A stretch of DNA of 49,827 nucleotides from Oscillospiraceae bacterium. Lineage in GTDB: Bacteria; Bacillota; Clostridia; Oscillospirales; Ruminococcaceae. The notes beneath the pieces are model-generated. The model did not search any database. It was not told the origin of the DNA and worked only from the letters and a program-made list of their open reading frames with translations. The stretch lies in the NCBI GenBank assembly GCA_009783695.1, contig WRCY01000011.1, positions 1-49,827 of the forward strand, written 5' to 3'. The position numbers and the translations under genes were made by a program. This document shows, in pieces, positions 30,128 to 40,349 of this stretch (its first letter is position 1; every line of letters begins with the position of its first letter).

Positions 30128-31724
30128 TCCACTTGTTTATAGCGTCGTTTAATTTCGGCATATTTATCGGTTTCGATAAAAACGCCTGGAATCCGCTCTC
30201 CAAAAACAACTCCTCGTTTCCGGCGACGGCGTTTGCCGTTAGCGCGATTATTGGCACATTGCGGGCGTAATCGGTATCAATTGCACGGATTTGCTCCACT
30301 GCCTCAATCCCGCTCATGCCGGGCATAAGGTGGTCCATGAACACGGCGTCGTAAATCGGCTTGCCGTTTTTAATCAGAAAAACAGCGTCCTCGCCGCTTG
30401 TCACGCAGTCCACCCTCATTTTATATTTGCCGAGCATCCACTTGGCTATGTCTAAGTTCAGTTGATAATCGTCCACCACCAGCACCTTTGCATAACTTAA
30501 ATCAGCCCGCTCGAGCTTTTGCTCCCGGGCGGTTTTTTCTTTCACCTCGTCATAACGGAGCTCGCAAAGCGCATTCACGGTTTCTCCGGTAATCAGCTCG
30601 TCGCCGGCGAATCCCTGACGCAGAGTGACACGGAAAGTGGTTCCTTTGCCGTATTCGCTTTCGACAACAATTTCGCCGTTCATGAGCTCCGCGAAACTTT
30701 TGGTAATCGCAAGTCCGAGCCCCGTGCCCTCGATGTTGCGGTTGGTCTTTGTGTCCACCTGCTTATAATCCTGGAACAGCTTCCCGATATCCTCTTTGCG
30801 TATGCCGATTCCCGTATCGCTGACAGTGACCGAAAGAATAACGTTTTCTCCCTCGCGAGTGCAGCTTACCGCAAGTGTAACACTGCCCTCCCGCGTGTAT
30901 TTAAAAGCGTTGCTGAGCAGGTTGCTGATGATTTGCTTTACGCGCAAATCATCGCCGTTTAGTTTACGGTATAGGTTTCCCGTGATTTCCAGCTTAAATT
31001 CTATCGGCTTATCTTTTATGCGGACATGATTGAGCGAAGTGACTCCGCCGAGCATACCGGCTACATCGTATTCAACCGGCGAAAGCTTGAACTCACCCGA
31101 TTCAATTTTAGAAATATCCAGAACGTCATTGATGAGCCCGGCTAAGGTGTTTGCTGCCGTGCTGATTTGCCCGAGGTGCTTCTTTACGTCTGTTTCATCC
31201 TCCTCCAAAAGCAGTTCGGTCAGCCCCACGATTACGTTTATGGGCGTTCGTATTTCATGGCTCATGTTGGCGAGAAAGGAGGTTTTCGCCCGGTTGGCGG
31301 TCTGTGCCGCTTCCACCGCGGCTTTGAGCTCTCGCTGCAAATTCACGAGCCTTATCTGATGCCTTACCCGCAGCTTTACGACCTCGTCGTTAAACGGCTT
31401 GCTTATATAATCCGCCGCGCCCAGCGCGAGCCCCTGCTCTTCGTTTGCGGAGTTGTCGAGTCCCGTGATAAAGATAATCGGGGTTTCTTTCGTTTTTTCC
31501 AGTTCCCTGAACTTCGCAAAAACATCAAACCCACTCATGCCGGGCATAATTATATCGAGCAGAATTAAATCCGGAGCGAATTTTTCGGCGATTTCGAGGG
31601 CGGTCGCCCCGTTGTCAACCGGATAAACAGTATACTCGGGCTTTAATATATTAGCGAGCACCGTGAGGTTAAGCGCAACATCGTCTACAATCAATATGCT
31701 GTTTTTCTTCATATCTGTTTTCAT
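30114..31724 (-). CDS. Hybrid sensor kinase, REC-HisKA-HATPase-REC
   Basis: A 536-residue soluble two-component protein with no membrane helix. An N-terminal receiver (ILIVDDVALN; phospho-Asp57 in LILLDIIMPG; Lys109) is joined by a short coiled coil to HisKA ([19 protein letters not shown], His156) and an HATPase_c domain (LLSNAFKYT, DTGIGI, GTGLGLAITKSFAELM). A second receiver follows (VLVVDDYQLNLD, DAVFMDHLMPGMSGIEAV). Input therefore comes by phosphorylation from another kinase, probably the membrane hybrid kinase encoded just upstream. The ATG at 31724 is itself the last base triplet of the tandem leader-repeat array (MKTD against MKTS). Confidence 0.92.
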   Translation of the reverse strand: MKTDMKKNSILIVDDVALNLTVLANILKPEYTVYPVDNGATALEIAEKFAPDLILLDIIMPGMSGFDVFAKFRELEKTKETPIIFITGLDNSANEEQGLALGAADYISKPFNDEVVKLRVRHQIRLVNLQRELKAAVEAAQTANRAKTSFLANMSHEIRTPINVIVGLTELLLEEDETDVKKHLGQISTAANTLAGLINDVLDISKIESGEFKLSPVEYDVAGMLGGVTSLNHVRIKDKPIEFKLEITGNLYRKLNGDDLRVKQIISNLLSNAFKYTREGSVTLAVSCTREGENVILSVTVSDTGIGIRKEDIGKLFQDYKQVDTKTNRNIEGTGLGLAITKSFAELMNGEIVVESEYGKGTTFRVTLRQGFAGDELITGETVNALCELRYDEVKEKTAREQKLERADLSYAKVLVVDDYQLNLDIAKWMLGKYKMRVDCVTSGEDAVFLIKNGKPIYDAVFMDHLMPGMSGIEAVEQIRAIDTDYARNVPIIALTANAVAGNEELFLESGFQAFLSKPINMPKLNDAINKWIKSP

Positions 31725-32036
31725 TAAGTCCTTTCTTCACAAAACCAAAATAGAAACAACGTTTTCCCCGATTCAGTTTTATTTATTTTCAAACTTGTTT
31801 TCATTAAGTCCTTTCTTCACAAAACCAAAATAAGAACAACGTTTTCCCCGATTCGGTTTTATTTATTTTCAAACTTGTTTTCATTAAGTCCTTTCTTCAC
31901 AAAACCAAAATAGAAACAACGTTTTCCCCGATTCAGTTTTATTTATTTTCAAACTTGTTTTCATTAAGCCCTTTCCTCACAAAACCAAAACAGAAACAAC
32001 GTTTTCCCCGATTCGGTTTTACTTATTTAAAAATTA
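31717..32036 (-). repeat. Four tandem 80-bp leader repeats encoding overlapping short ORFs
   Basis: Units at 31717-31796, 31797-31876, 31877-31956 and 31957-32036. On the minus strand three complete ORFs are present: 31884-31964, 31804-31884 and 31724-31804. Each has 27 codons including the stop and overlaps the next by one base (TTAATG); the last stop overlaps the kinase start. The three encode the same 26-residue peptide containing KTESGKTLFLFWFCEER. The first unit lacks the ATG. ORF 2 differs from ORFs 1 and 3 at three bases, all synonymous. See findings. Confidence 0.88.
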
Positions 32037-34853
32037 TTTAACGCCTCTTTCCTCTAACTTTTCTGCGATTTGCTTGAACTTCATCAGGTCCGCGCTTGCC
32101 CGCAGCCACAAGCAGAACTCATTGTCGCCTTGTGATTCATACTCGTACTTTTCTATTTCCCCCACCGCCGCTTCCACGCCGTCCACATCGTAGCCCGCGC
32201 ACGCCGCAAGCAGCTGCGAAAGCACTCCCTCCTCGGGTTTGTCTTTCTTTTGCTTCGGGTTTACCGCCTCGGCGGTCAGCATGACTTCTATGCTGGCGAT
32301 TAGTTTCCGCGCCGCTCTGATAAATTTTTCATTGTTGTTTTTAATGTATTTTATATTTCCTGCTGTCGCCGCTTTTTCAAGCTCCTCGGCTTTTTTTCCG
32401 ACTTTTTCAGCGTAAACGTTATAGCTTGCGCCTTTTATGCCGTGCGCTTTTATTTTATAGTCGGCAAGATTGTTTTCGTCGATTCCGGCGGCCTCCAAAG
32501 CCTCAATCATAGGAAGCACGCTCGCCGAAAACGAACGCAGAACCTGCAGGTATACCTTGACGTCGTCGTTATAGCGTGCCAGTCCCTTTATTATGTTTAA
32601 CCCTTCAATTTCAACGCTGATGCCTGCGCTTGTATGCATGCCGTTATACTGCCCGGCGGACGCCGCAAGCGTTCCGAGGCGCGCCGCCTCTATTACCTCC
32701 GGCTTCTGCCTGTCGCGTACATATTTATTCAGAATTATATCAAGCTGCCGCAAATCTATGGGTTTTGAAATAAAGTCGTTGAAGCCGTTGTTAAGGAACA
32801 TCTCCGCCGCCCCGGCGACCGCGTTTGCCGTAAGTGCGATAATCAGACCCGCATACCCCGAGGCGCGCAGACGCGCCGTAGCTTCTATGCCGTTCATTTC
32901 CGGCATCATATGGTCCATGAAAACAACGTCGTACCGGGCGCCGCCGTTTATAATTTTATCGACGGCTTCCCGCCCGCTTATGGCGGTTTCAATCCTCAGC
33001 TTATAAGGCTTCAAAAGCCCCACCGCAACGTATAAATTATTCTCAACGTCGTCAACGACAAGCACACTGCCGTAAGGCATGGGATTGCGAATCATCCTGT
33101 CATATTTATTATGTATGTGATGGCTGAAGCGGAAATGCCGCAGATTTGACGCTGTTTCACTGCCGAGCACGCGGTTGCTCGCCTTTTTCTGCGGCAGCTT
33201 CACGAAGAACAGCGAGCCCTCGCCCGGTTCGCTGACCACGTTGATTTCCCCGCCCATAAGGTCAAGCAGGCGGTGTGTAATCGCGAGCCCCAGCCCCGTA
33301 CCCTCAACCGTGCTGTTCGCTTTTGTAAAGCGGGAATACTCGTCAAACAGCTTATCCGTCTGCTCCTTGGTCATGCCGCAGCCGGTATCGCGCACATCTA
33401 TCATAAGCATTACGAATCTTTCGTCTTCACAAAGCTCAAAGCCTACCGTAAGCGCAATTCTTCCTGCGTCGGTGTATTTAAACGCATTGCTGAGCAGGTT
33501 GTTCAGAATCTGTTTAATGCGCAGCTCGTCGCCTATAAGATTCGCGGGCAGATTCTCGCTTGCATGCAGCTCGAATTCTATCGGCTTGCTTTCCGTGCGC
33601 ATCATGTTAAGCTGAACGGCGTCGCTGATAAGGCTTGCGATGTGATACTCGGCGGTCGTGATTTCCATCTTTCCCGCCTCTATTTTCGAGAAGTCCAGAA
33701 TGTCGTTTATAATCCCGAGCAGCATGTTGCACGAGGTGTAAATTTTACTGAGCCCCTCCTCGAACTCGGCCGGTACAGTTTCGCTTTGCATTAAAATATC
33801 GGTGATTCCGAGAATCGCGTTCATCGGCGTTCGGATTTCATGGCTCATGTTTGCAAGGAATGTCGATTTTGCGTTGTTTGCGGTTTCCGCAGCATCGCGC
33901 GATTCGCGGATTTCGCTCATCATGCCCTCCACCTGACATTCAAAAATGCCGGATACGGCCCTCGCTATGACAAAGCATGCAAGCAGCACAATTAACGTTA
34001 TCGCCATGCCGTTGAGCATAAAGGTGAAGATTTTATTTGTATCGGGCGCCGAATAGTATCCGACGAACAGCATGCCTATTATAGCTTCCTCCGCGCCGTA
34101 CAGCGGCGTATACTTGCCGAGCATCTCGTCGCCGAAAAGATTAACCTTGCCGAGAAACCTCTCTCCCTGCAAAAGTACCGTATCCGTTATGTTTTGCGGC
34201 GCCTTTGTGCCAATGGCATACTCGCCGCTCTCGTCCTCAAGCGTTGTGGAAACACACTCGTCCCCGAAGAAGACTGTGATTTCACAGCCGGTAAGCTGCT
34301 TTAAGCTGTATGAAAACTCCTGCGTATCTAACCTGCGTCCCGCGGATATAACGCCCACGATTTTTCCGTCTTCGTCATAAACGGGCGCGGCAGCGGATAA
34401 GCCGAAGTATACAACGGGACCATGGAAAATAAAGTCGCGGATTTCGCCGCTGAACGCCGCCTCAATCTGCGGCAGATGCATTAAAGAATCTCCGTACGTT
34501 TCGGGCTCGTTTGACCTGAACACGACATTTCCATCCGCACCCACAAATGTACAGTAATCGAGATTAATCATGTCTTTCAGATTATACGTGAGCTCCGCCA
34601 TAACATCGCGGTCCCTGTTAATAAGGGCTTCGATGAATTCCCTGTTGCCGGACATACCGCGAACAGCAAGAAGCACCTGCTCCCTCATATCCTCTATGCT
34701 GCGCTCTACTACGTTGAAAGCCGTGTAGATTTTATCCCTCATCGCGTTGTTCAGCTCTTTCGAGTAAAGCAGGATAGAGGATATGAGCACGATTAAACAT
34801 CCGCCAATCGCCAGTACTATCATGGGAATCGAGATTTTTTTCCTAATATTCAT
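32034..34853 (-). CDS. Membrane hybrid sensor kinase with Cache-like sensor, REC and Hpt
   Basis: A 939-residue protein. The first membrane helix (PMIVLAIGGCLIVLISSILL) and second (MAITLIVLLACFVIARAV, near residue 300) enclose an outside Cache-type sensor (GADGNVVFRSNEPETYG, VVYFGLSAAAPVYDEDGKIVGVISAGRRLD). Then come HisKA ([23 protein letters not shown]), HATPase_c (LLSNAFKYTDAGR, TGLGLAITHRLLDLMGG), a receiver (VLVVDDVENNLYVAVG, VVFMDHMMPEMNGIEA), an Hpt domain (KAHGIKGASYNVYAEKVG) and a C-terminal helical segment. The start at 34853 has GGAGAG at a good distance. It probably senses a small external molecule and feeds the soluble hybrid kinase downstream. Confidence 0.9.
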   Translation of the reverse strand: MNIRKKISIPMIVLAIGGCLIVLISSILLYSKELNNAMRDKIYTAFNVVERSIEDMREQVLLAVRGMSGNREFIEALINRDRDVMAELTYNLKDMINLDYCTFVGADGNVVFRSNEPETYGDSLMHLPQIEAAFSGEIRDFIFHGPVVYFGLSAAAPVYDEDGKIVGVISAGRRLDTQEFSYSLKQLTGCEITVFFGDECVSTTLEDESGEYAIGTKAPQNITDTVLLQGERFLGKVNLFGDEMLGKYTPLYGAEEAIIGMLFVGYYSAPDTNKIFTFMLNGMAITLIVLLACFVIARAVSGIFECQVEGMMSEIRESRDAAETANNAKSTFLANMSHEIRTPMNAILGITDILMQSETVPAEFEEGLSKIYTSCNMLLGIINDILDFSKIEAGKMEITTAEYHIASLISDAVQLNMMRTESKPIEFELHASENLPANLIGDELRIKQILNNLLSNAFKYTDAGRIALTVGFELCEDERFVMLMIDVRDTGCGMTKEQTDKLFDEYSRFTKANSTVEGTGLGLAITHRLLDLMGGEINVVSEPGEGSLFFVKLPQKKASNRVLGSETASNLRHFRFSHHIHNKYDRMIRNPMPYGSVLVVDDVENNLYVAVGLLKPYKLRIETAISGREAVDKIINGGARYDVVFMDHMMPEMNGIEATARLRASGYAGLIIALTANAVAGAAEMFLNNGFNDFISKPIDLRQLDIILNKYVRDRQKPEVIEAARLGTLAASAGQYNGMHTSAGISVEIEGLNIIKGLARYNDDVKVYLQVLRSFSASVLPMIEALEAAGIDENNLADYKIKAHGIKGASYNVYAEKVGKKAEELEKAATAGNIKYIKNNNEKFIRAARKLIASIEVMLTAEAVNPKQKKDKPEEGVLSQLLAACAGYDVDGVEAAVGEIEKYEYESQGDNEFCLWLRASADLMKFKQIAEKLEERGVK

Positions 34854-34954
34854 GCGGTTCTCTCCGTGGTTATTAATTCTGTGATTTAAGATTTCTTCGT
34901 CTTTGCAGCTAAACATAAACGCAGAACCTTTGCCCTGCTAAGACTCGTCGCGGC

Positions 34955-35060
34955 CGTGCCGAATTATTGTTGAAATAAAAATGTTGTTTCGGCTTTGCCC
35001 AAACACGCCTGCAAAGTGGGCAGCAAGCGTTTACGCCTGCATTATTTTTATCATAACATA
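34955..35060. repeat. Decayed partial copy of the 159-bp hairpin-train repeat
   Basis: GTGCCGAATTATTGTTGAAATAA, ATGTTGTTTCGGCTTTGCCC and AAGCGTTTACGCCTGCATTATTTTTATCATAACAT match the second half of the repeat at 3.7 kb, with several substitutions that break the hairpins. It fills the gap between the kinase and the transporter genes. Confidence 0.75.
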
Positions 35061-35093
35061 AAATACATGTAATTGCAAGAATTATATAATTTC

Positions 35094-36113
35094 CTATTCA
35101 TTGTGGAGCATAGCTTTTTCGTCTTTCCCGGGCGGGCTGTCACAGGATTCTGCGTCGTGCAGTTTATGAAAGTGAGTTAATTTCTTATAGCTGTTCAAGC
35201 CACGGTATTCGCTTAAATCTTCGCCCGCATTGCTTGTCTTATTTGCCCGCCGCTGTGACAGAAGAATCCCCGTAAAGATAATCGCGCCGCCGACATATTT
35301 GCGCGGCGTCATGATTTCACCCAGGAACACCGCCTCGCTGAGCGCGGCAAAAAGCGCTTCCAGCGAAAAGATAATCGCAGCCTTCGACGGCTCCACCCTG
35401 CGCTGCCCCAAAACCTGTAATGTATAAGCCGCCCCCGACGCGACAATGCCCCCGAACAGCAGCGCGCCCAGTCCGTCGTGCAGGCCCTGCAGGCTTATGT
35501 CTTCAAATATAAACGCGCTGATTAAACTCAGCACAGAACACACGACAAATTGAACCGCAGCAAACCTAATCGGATTAATTTCGTCCACGAATCTGCCGAT
35601 TAACAGTATATGCGCTGCCCAGAACACCGCGCACAGCACCAAAAGCAAATCGCTGACCCGAAAAGCCGTCGCCGCGCCCGTGCTTATTAAAGCCAGACCG
35701 CCGAACGCCAAAACCGCGCTGAGCCAAACGAGCGGAGAAGTTTTTCTTTTTAGGAAAAGCCCCAGAATCGGCACGAATATAATATACATTCCTGTAATAA
35801 ACCCGGCTTCGCCCGCCGAGCTTGGCGACTTGCTGAGCACTATGCCGAACTGCTGCAGGTTCGACGCGAAAAATACAACCGCGCCGCCGGCAGCCCCCGC
35901 AAGCAGAGTACGTTTTGTTTTTGCGCGGTCAGGCTTCTCAAGCAATTTTATGACCGGCAGCAAGGAAAGAGCGCCCAGCGCAAAGCGGACGCCGTTGTAT
36001 GTAAAAGAACCCATGTACATTCCGGCGATTTTCTGGGTCACGAACGAGCCTCCCCAAATCGCCGACGCGAGAAAAACGAAAAGCAGCGCAACGCGGGAGG
36101 GGTTAAGTTTCAT
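35094..36113 (-). CDS. EamA/DMT-superfamily transporter
   Basis: A membrane protein of about 339 residues with ten predicted helices in two EamA repeats (FLASAIWGGSFVTQKIAG near the start; LFGGIVASGAAYTLQVLGQRRVEPSKAAIIFSLEALFAALS in the second). DMT proteins export or exchange amino acids, nucleosides or other metabolites; the substrate cannot be predicted. The C-terminus has a hydrophilic tail of about 45 residues beyond the last helix. The start is placed at the ATG at 36113, which has AAGGA 6-7 bases upstream. Confidence 0.88.
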   Translation of the reverse strand: MKLNPSRVALLFVFLASAIWGGSFVTQKIAGMYMGSFTYNGVRFALGALSLLPVIKLLEKPDRAKTKRTLLAGAAGGAVVFFASNLQQFGIVLSKSPSSAGEAGFITGMYIIFVPILGLFLKRKTSPLVWLSAVLAFGGLALISTGAATAFRVSDLLLVLCAVFWAAHILLIGRFVDEINPIRFAAVQFVVCSVLSLISAFIFEDISLQGLHDGLGALLFGGIVASGAAYTLQVLGQRRVEPSKAAIIFSLEALFAALSEAVFLGEIMTPRKYVGGAIIFTGILLSQRRANKTSNAGEDLSEYRGLNSYKKLTHFHKLHDAESCDSPPGKDEKAMLHNE

Positions 36114-36125
36114 TATCATTCCTTA

Positions 36126-36854
36126 TTATGTTTGAATTATGCTATTTAAAAACTGCTGGGTCCGCGGGTTTTCGGGGTTGGTGAAAAACTTTCCGGGAAC
36201 GCCCTGCTCGGCGATAATGCCGTCGCACATGAACAGAATCCGGCTGCCCACGTCGCGGGCAAAGCTCATCTCGTGCGTGACGACGACCATCGTCATGCCC
36301 TCGTCGGCAAGACCGCGCATTACATCTAAAACCTCGCCCACCATTTCCGGGTCGAGAGCGCTTGTCGGCTCATCAAACAGCATGATATGCGGCTTCATCG
36401 CGAGAGAGCGCGCAATCGCAACCCGCTGCTTCTGCCCGCCCGACAGCTGAGCCGGATAGCTGTAGGCTTTATCCTTTAAGCCCACCCGCTCCAGCAGCTC
36501 CATGCCGAACTCCTCGGCTTTCCTCTTCTCCATGCGCCCCGTGTGGCGGGGGGCGAGCGTCAGATTTCCGAGGGCGGTTTTATGCGGGAACAGGTTGAAA
36601 TGCTGAAACACCATACCCATCTTGCAGCGGACTGCATTGATGTTGCACTTTTTCGATGTTATCTCCTCGTCCTCAACCCAGATTCTGCCCGACGTGGGCT
36701 TTTCAAGCAGGTTAAGGCAGCGCAGGAAAGTGGACTTCCCGCCGCCCGACGGCCCGATGATTACGACCCTTTCGCCCTCCTTGATTTCCTCCGTTATGTT
36801 ATTAAGAACACTGAGGTCGCCGAACGACTTGCTTAAATTCTCAACGCGAATCAC
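36126..36854 (-). CDS. Polar amino-acid ABC transporter ATP-binding protein
   Basis: A 242-residue ATPase of the GlnQ/HisP group. Walker A is GPSGGGKST, the signature is [19 protein letters not shown], Walker B is [14 protein letters not shown], and the H-loop is [14 protein letters not shown]. The start is taken as the GTG at 36854 because AAAGGAGG lies just before it. It overlaps the end of the permease gene and powers import of the amino acid captured by the lipoprotein two genes upstream. Confidence 0.93.
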   Translation of the reverse strand: MIRVENLSKSFGDLSVLNNITEEIKEGERVVIIGPSGGGKSTFLRCLNLLEKPTSGRIWVEDEEITSKKCNINAVRCKMGMVFQHFNLFPHKTALGNLTLAPRHTGRMEKRKAEEFGMELLERVGLKDKAYSYPAQLSGGQKQRVAIARSLAMKPHIMLFDEPTSALDPEMVGEVLDVMRGLADEGMTMVVVTHEMSFARDVGSRILFMCDGIIAEQGVPGKFFTNPENPRTQQFLNSIIQT

Positions 36855-37578
36855 TCTTGCGAAGCCTCCTTTCAAGCCTGCTCATAAGCGCAATCAGAGG
36901 CGTCACAACGCTCCAGTAAACGATTGCGACAGTTATCAGCGGTATAAAGGAATTAAACGTAAACGCCGTAATATGGTTCGCCGCCCGAAGCATATCGACC
37001 ATCCCGATAAAACCTACAACTGAGGTGTCTTTAAAAAGAATGGTAAAATCGTTTACGAGTGCGGGCAGTGCATTTTTAACGGCCTGCGGGAAAACAATCA
37101 GGGTCATGGTCTTAAACGCGCTGAGCCCTACCGAGCGTCCGGCTTCCGTCTGCCCTTTGTCAACCGACAAAATACCCGCTCTGAACACCTCGGAAACATA
37201 CGCCCCCGAGCTTACACCGAAGCATATTATACAGACGAAAAGCCTGTCGGCGTCAGCCGAGCCGACAATGACAAACCACCAAATCATAAGCTGCACTAAA
37301 AGCGGAACCCCGCGTATAACTGATATGTAGACCGTGGTAATCGCACGCAGGAGGGCAAGAATTTTCGACTTTGAAATCCTTATGAGCGCAACGCTGAAGC
37401 CTATGACCCAGCCAATCATTGCTCCGAAAACCGCAATCCGCGCCGAAATGCCCAGCCCCCGCAGCAGCATGAAAGGTCGGTCGCCGCGCAGCAGATTATT
37501 CCATATATCCCAAAGAAGCCCTTCCTCCCAGCCGAGAGGAGGGACTTCTCTGATTGAGCTTAAAATCAGCGGAATCAT
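36841..37578 (-). CDS. Polar amino-acid ABC transporter permease
   Basis: A 245-residue permease of the HisMQ/GlnP type with about five helices. The conserved EAA-loop region reads [37 protein letters not shown]. The N-terminal [23 protein letters not shown] is typical. Its start overlaps the binding-protein stop codon (ATGA), and its end overlaps the ATPase gene, so the three form one tightly coupled operon. Confidence 0.93.
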   Translation of the reverse strand: MIPLILSSIREVPPLGWEEGLLWDIWNNLLRGDRPFMLLRGLGISARIAVFGAMIGWVIGFSVALIRISKSKILALLRAITTVYISVIRGVPLLVQLMIWWFVIVGSADADRLFVCIICFGVSSGAYVSEVFRAGILSVDKGQTEAGRSVGLSAFKTMTLIVFPQAVKNALPALVNDFTILFKDTSVVGFIGMVDMLRAANHITAFTFNSFIPLITVAIVYWSVVTPLIALMSRLERRLRKSDSR

Positions 37579-38324
37579 TCAGCACCTGCGAAGAACATAT
37601 TGTAAATGCGGTCGTATTCACCGTTGTCTTTCAACTGCTTAAGCGCGTCGTTAATAGGCTCGAGCAGGTCGCTGCCCTTTTGCATTGCAATCCCGTAGTT
37701 TTCCGAGCCGAGCGGTTCGGAAAGGATTCTGAGCCCTGGGTTGTCGCTGATGAACTGGTCTGCAACAGCTCTGTCAACCACGATGGCGTCAACGTTGCCG
37801 TTATTGAGTTCAAGCACAGTGTCGGGCGCCCTGTTTAAAGCGATGACTTCAGCGTCCGGCAGATAATCCGCGCAGAAGAGGTAGCTCGTCGTGCCGAACT
37901 GCACGGCAATTCTCTTGTCCTCCAGCTGCCCGACAGCCGTAATGTCGCTCGCGTCAGGCACGATGGCGACGATTGTGGTCTGGAAGTAAGGCGTGGAGAA
38001 ATCCATGGTTTCAAGGCGGTCTTCCCTAATGGTAATCGCAGCAACAGCCACATCAGCCTGCCCTGTCGTCACGGCCGCAAGCGCCGCAGTGAACTCCATG
38101 TCGGAAACTACGAGCTCCCTGCCGAGAATGTCGGCAATCGCCCTCGCCAGATGCACGTCGAAGCCATCGAATTCGCTTTCCTCGTTGACAAACTCAAATG
38201 GCGGGAAAGCGGCGTTTGTAGCCATGACCAGTGTTTCCTTGCTGTCGCCATTACCGCCCGAACAGGCGGCAAATAAAGAGAGCATCAGCCCAAGCATTAA
38301 AATTGCAGATAATATACGTTTCAT
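37575..38324 (-). CDS. Polar amino-acid-binding lipoprotein
   Basis: A 249-residue family 3 solute-binding protein. The lipobox is LFAAC (Cys20). The domain starts with TLVMATNAAFPPFEFVNEESEFDGFDVHLARAIADILG and contains MDFSTPYFQTTIVAIVP, both hallmarks of the family. It binds a polar amino acid outside the cell; which one is not clear. A perfect-consensus promoter precedes it and AAAAGGAGG serves the ATG. It is first in the operon with permease and ATPase. Confidence 0.92.
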   Translation of the reverse strand: MKRILSAILMLGLMLSLFAACSGGNGDSKETLVMATNAAFPPFEFVNEESEFDGFDVHLARAIADILGRELVVSDMEFTAALAAVTTGQADVAVAAITIREDRLETMDFSTPYFQTTIVAIVPDASDITAVGQLEDKRIAVQFGTTSYLFCADYLPDAEVIALNRAPDTVLELNNGNVDAIVVDRAVADQFISDNPGLRILSEPLGSENYGIAMQKGSDLLEPINDALKQLKDNGEYDRIYNMFFAGAE

Positions 38325-38350
38325 TGTACAGCCTCCTTTTAATTTTCATA

Positions 38351-38379
38351 ATTATACTATATTTCACTCTGCTTGTCAA
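38351..38379 (-). promoter_or_regulatory. Promoter of the amino-acid ABC operon
   Basis: TTGACA, 17-base spacer, TATAAT on the minus strand. Confidence 0.85.
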
Positions 38380-38400
38380 GAAATCTTTTACTATAAACTC

Positions 38401-38429
38401 TTGCGCCTGCAAAATTTTTATGATATACT
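38401..38429 (+). promoter_or_regulatory. Promoter of the hybrid kinase operon
   Basis: TTGCGC, 17-base spacer, TATACT with a TG extended -10. It is back to back with the ABC operon promoter. Confidence 0.65.
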
Positions 38430-38453
38430 TTACAGCAGGGGCAGGTGTTTATT

Positions 38454-40337
38454 ATGAGATATATATTGTTTCTTTTAATACTTATAGCGGTTCTGACAAT
38501 CGGGATTGCCGTGGGGTTAATTCTGCTGCTTAAAAACCACCGCCTGCGCCGAAAGCTTGAGAATACACGCTCGAAAATAAACGAGGCGCTTTCCGCCGCG
38601 GAAGAAGCGAGCCGCTCAAAATCCGCATTTTTAGCCAACATGAGCCACGAAATCCGAACCCCAATGAACGGCATTATCGGCTTCTCCGAGCTCGCGCTCG
38701 ACGAAAACGTCACGCTGCTTCAGAAAGACGAATACCTTAATAAAATCAAAATCAGCGCGGAAGGCTTATTACATATTATCAACGATATACTGGACATCTC
38801 CAAAATCGAGGCGGGCAAGCTTGATATGGAAAGCATACCGTTCAGCCTGCACGAGGTTTTCAGGGTCTGCCAGACGATAATCGCACCTCAGGCGGAGGAA
38901 AAAGGAATCGCGCTTTATTGTTATGCCGAGCCGAGCGTCGGCAAGAAGCTGCTCGGTGACCCCACGCGCCTGCGGCAGGTATTGCTCAACCTGCTGTCGA
39001 ACGCCGTAAAATTCACCAACAGCGGCATGGTGAAGCTGATGGCGGCGATTGAGAGCGCCGATGAAGAAAGCGTGACCGTACAGTTTACCGTAAAGGACAG
39101 CGGCATAGGAATGTCTGCGGAGCAGGCGGAAAAAATCTTTGCGCCGTTTGTACAGGCGGATTCCTCAATGACGCGGCGCTTCGGCGGGACGGGTCTGGGG
39201 CTTTCAATTACCAAAAACATCATCGAAATAATGGGCGGTACGCTTGAGCTTGAAACCTCCGTCGGCATCGGCAGCAAGTTCAGCTTTACAATCGAATTTA
39301 AAACCATAAACATACGTTCGGAAATGCCGGTCAGCGACAGCTTCATGAACGAAAACGAGAAGCCGGTGTTCAGCGGGGAAATCTTGGTCTGCGAGGACAA
39401 CGCAATCAACCAGCAGGTAATTGTCGAGCAGCTTGAACGTGTGGGAATCAGCGTCGTCTTAGCCGTAAACGGCAGAGAGGGCGTCGGATATGTCGCCGAG
39501 CGCATTAAAAATAACGAGAAGCCTTTCAGCCTAATCTTCATGGATATTCACATGCCGGTCATGGACGGGCTGGAGGCGGCGCGCGAGCTCGCAAAGCTCG
39601 GCTGCACGACCCCCGTCGTCGCGCTGACCGCGAACATAATGGTTAACCACAAGGAAGCCTACATAGAGCACGGCATGCCCGACTTCATCGCCAAGCCGTT
39701 TACGACGAGCGAGCTGTGGGCGTGTCTGCTTAGATACTTAGACCCCGTCCGCAAGGAAGCGGAGGAAACAGACGCAGTCAGGGAAGCCGAAACCAAGCGG
39801 CGCAAGAAGCTGCTGCGCGACTTCGTGAACGACCATATAAACACCTTTTCCGACATAGAGGCGGCGATTAACACAGGGGACTTTAAAACCGCGCACAGGC
39901 TCACGCATACGCTCAAAGGGCTCGCGGCTATGATAGAGAAACAGCAGCTCAGGGACGCGGCTTTCGCCGTGGAGCGGGGGCTGGCGGCGCGGGCGGGATT
40001 CGAGGGCGACGACGCGGACTGCACGCAGGAGCAGCTTGACACTCTGAGAGCCGAGCTCGCTTATGTAATCGACGAGCTTATCCCGCTTACAAGCCATAAA
40101 GACGACGACACAGGCATAAAGAATACTGAAAGCGCAGGAATCATCGACGCAGGGCAGGCGGCGGGCGTATTCGACAAACTGGAGCCGCTGCTTAAATCCG
40201 GTAACTCAAAAGCCCTCAAGCTCGTAGACGAGCTGCCGGATATCGAGGGTATCGAAGCATTAATCAAGCAAATCGAGGACTACGATTTTATCCAGGCTCT
40301 TAAAACTCTGACTAAACTACGGGAAACATTTTCTTAA
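38454..40337 (+). CDS. Membrane hybrid sensor kinase with REC, Hpt and shared C-terminal module
   Basis: A 627-residue protein. One N-terminal membrane helix (residues about 4-26), almost no outside domain, then HisKA ([22 protein letters not shown], His65), HATPase_c ([37 protein letters not shown]), a receiver ([31 protein letters not shown]-like [17 protein letters not shown]), an Hpt domain ([15 protein letters not shown]) and a final ~60 residues ([33 protein letters not shown]). That last module recurs at the end of the response regulator encoded next. The start at 38454 is chosen over a GTG three codons upstream. The operon continues with two response regulators. Confidence 0.92.
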   Translation: MRYILFLLILIAVLTIGIAVGLILLLKNHRLRRKLENTRSKINEALSAAEEASRSKSAFLANMSHEIRTPMNGIIGFSELALDENVTLLQKDEYLNKIKISAEGLLHIINDILDISKIEAGKLDMESIPFSLHEVFRVCQTIIAPQAEEKGIALYCYAEPSVGKKLLGDPTRLRQVLLNLLSNAVKFTNSGMVKLMAAIESADEESVTVQFTVKDSGIGMSAEQAEKIFAPFVQADSSMTRRFGGTGLGLSITKNIIEIMGGTLELETSVGIGSKFSFTIEFKTINIRSEMPVSDSFMNENEKPVFSGEILVCEDNAINQQVIVEQLERVGISVVLAVNGREGVGYVAERIKNNEKPFSLIFMDIHMPVMDGLEAARELAKLGCTTPVVALTANIMVNHKEAYIEHGMPDFIAKPFTTSELWACLLRYLDPVRKEAEETDAVREAETKRRKKLLRDFVNDHINTFSDIEAAINTGDFKTAHRLTHTLKGLAAMIEKQQLRDAAFAVERGLAARAGFEGDDADCTQEQLDTLRAELAYVIDELIPLTSHKDDDTGIKNTESAGIIDAGQAAGVFDKLEPLLKSGNSKALKLVDELPDIEGIEALIKQIEDYDFIQALKTLTKLRETFS

Positions 40338-40349
40338 AGGAGGCGCGTT

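Noticed and set aside
31717-32036. CRISPR array
   Set aside because: Four 80-bp units are contiguous with no spacers and no cas genes nearby; they are leader repeats.
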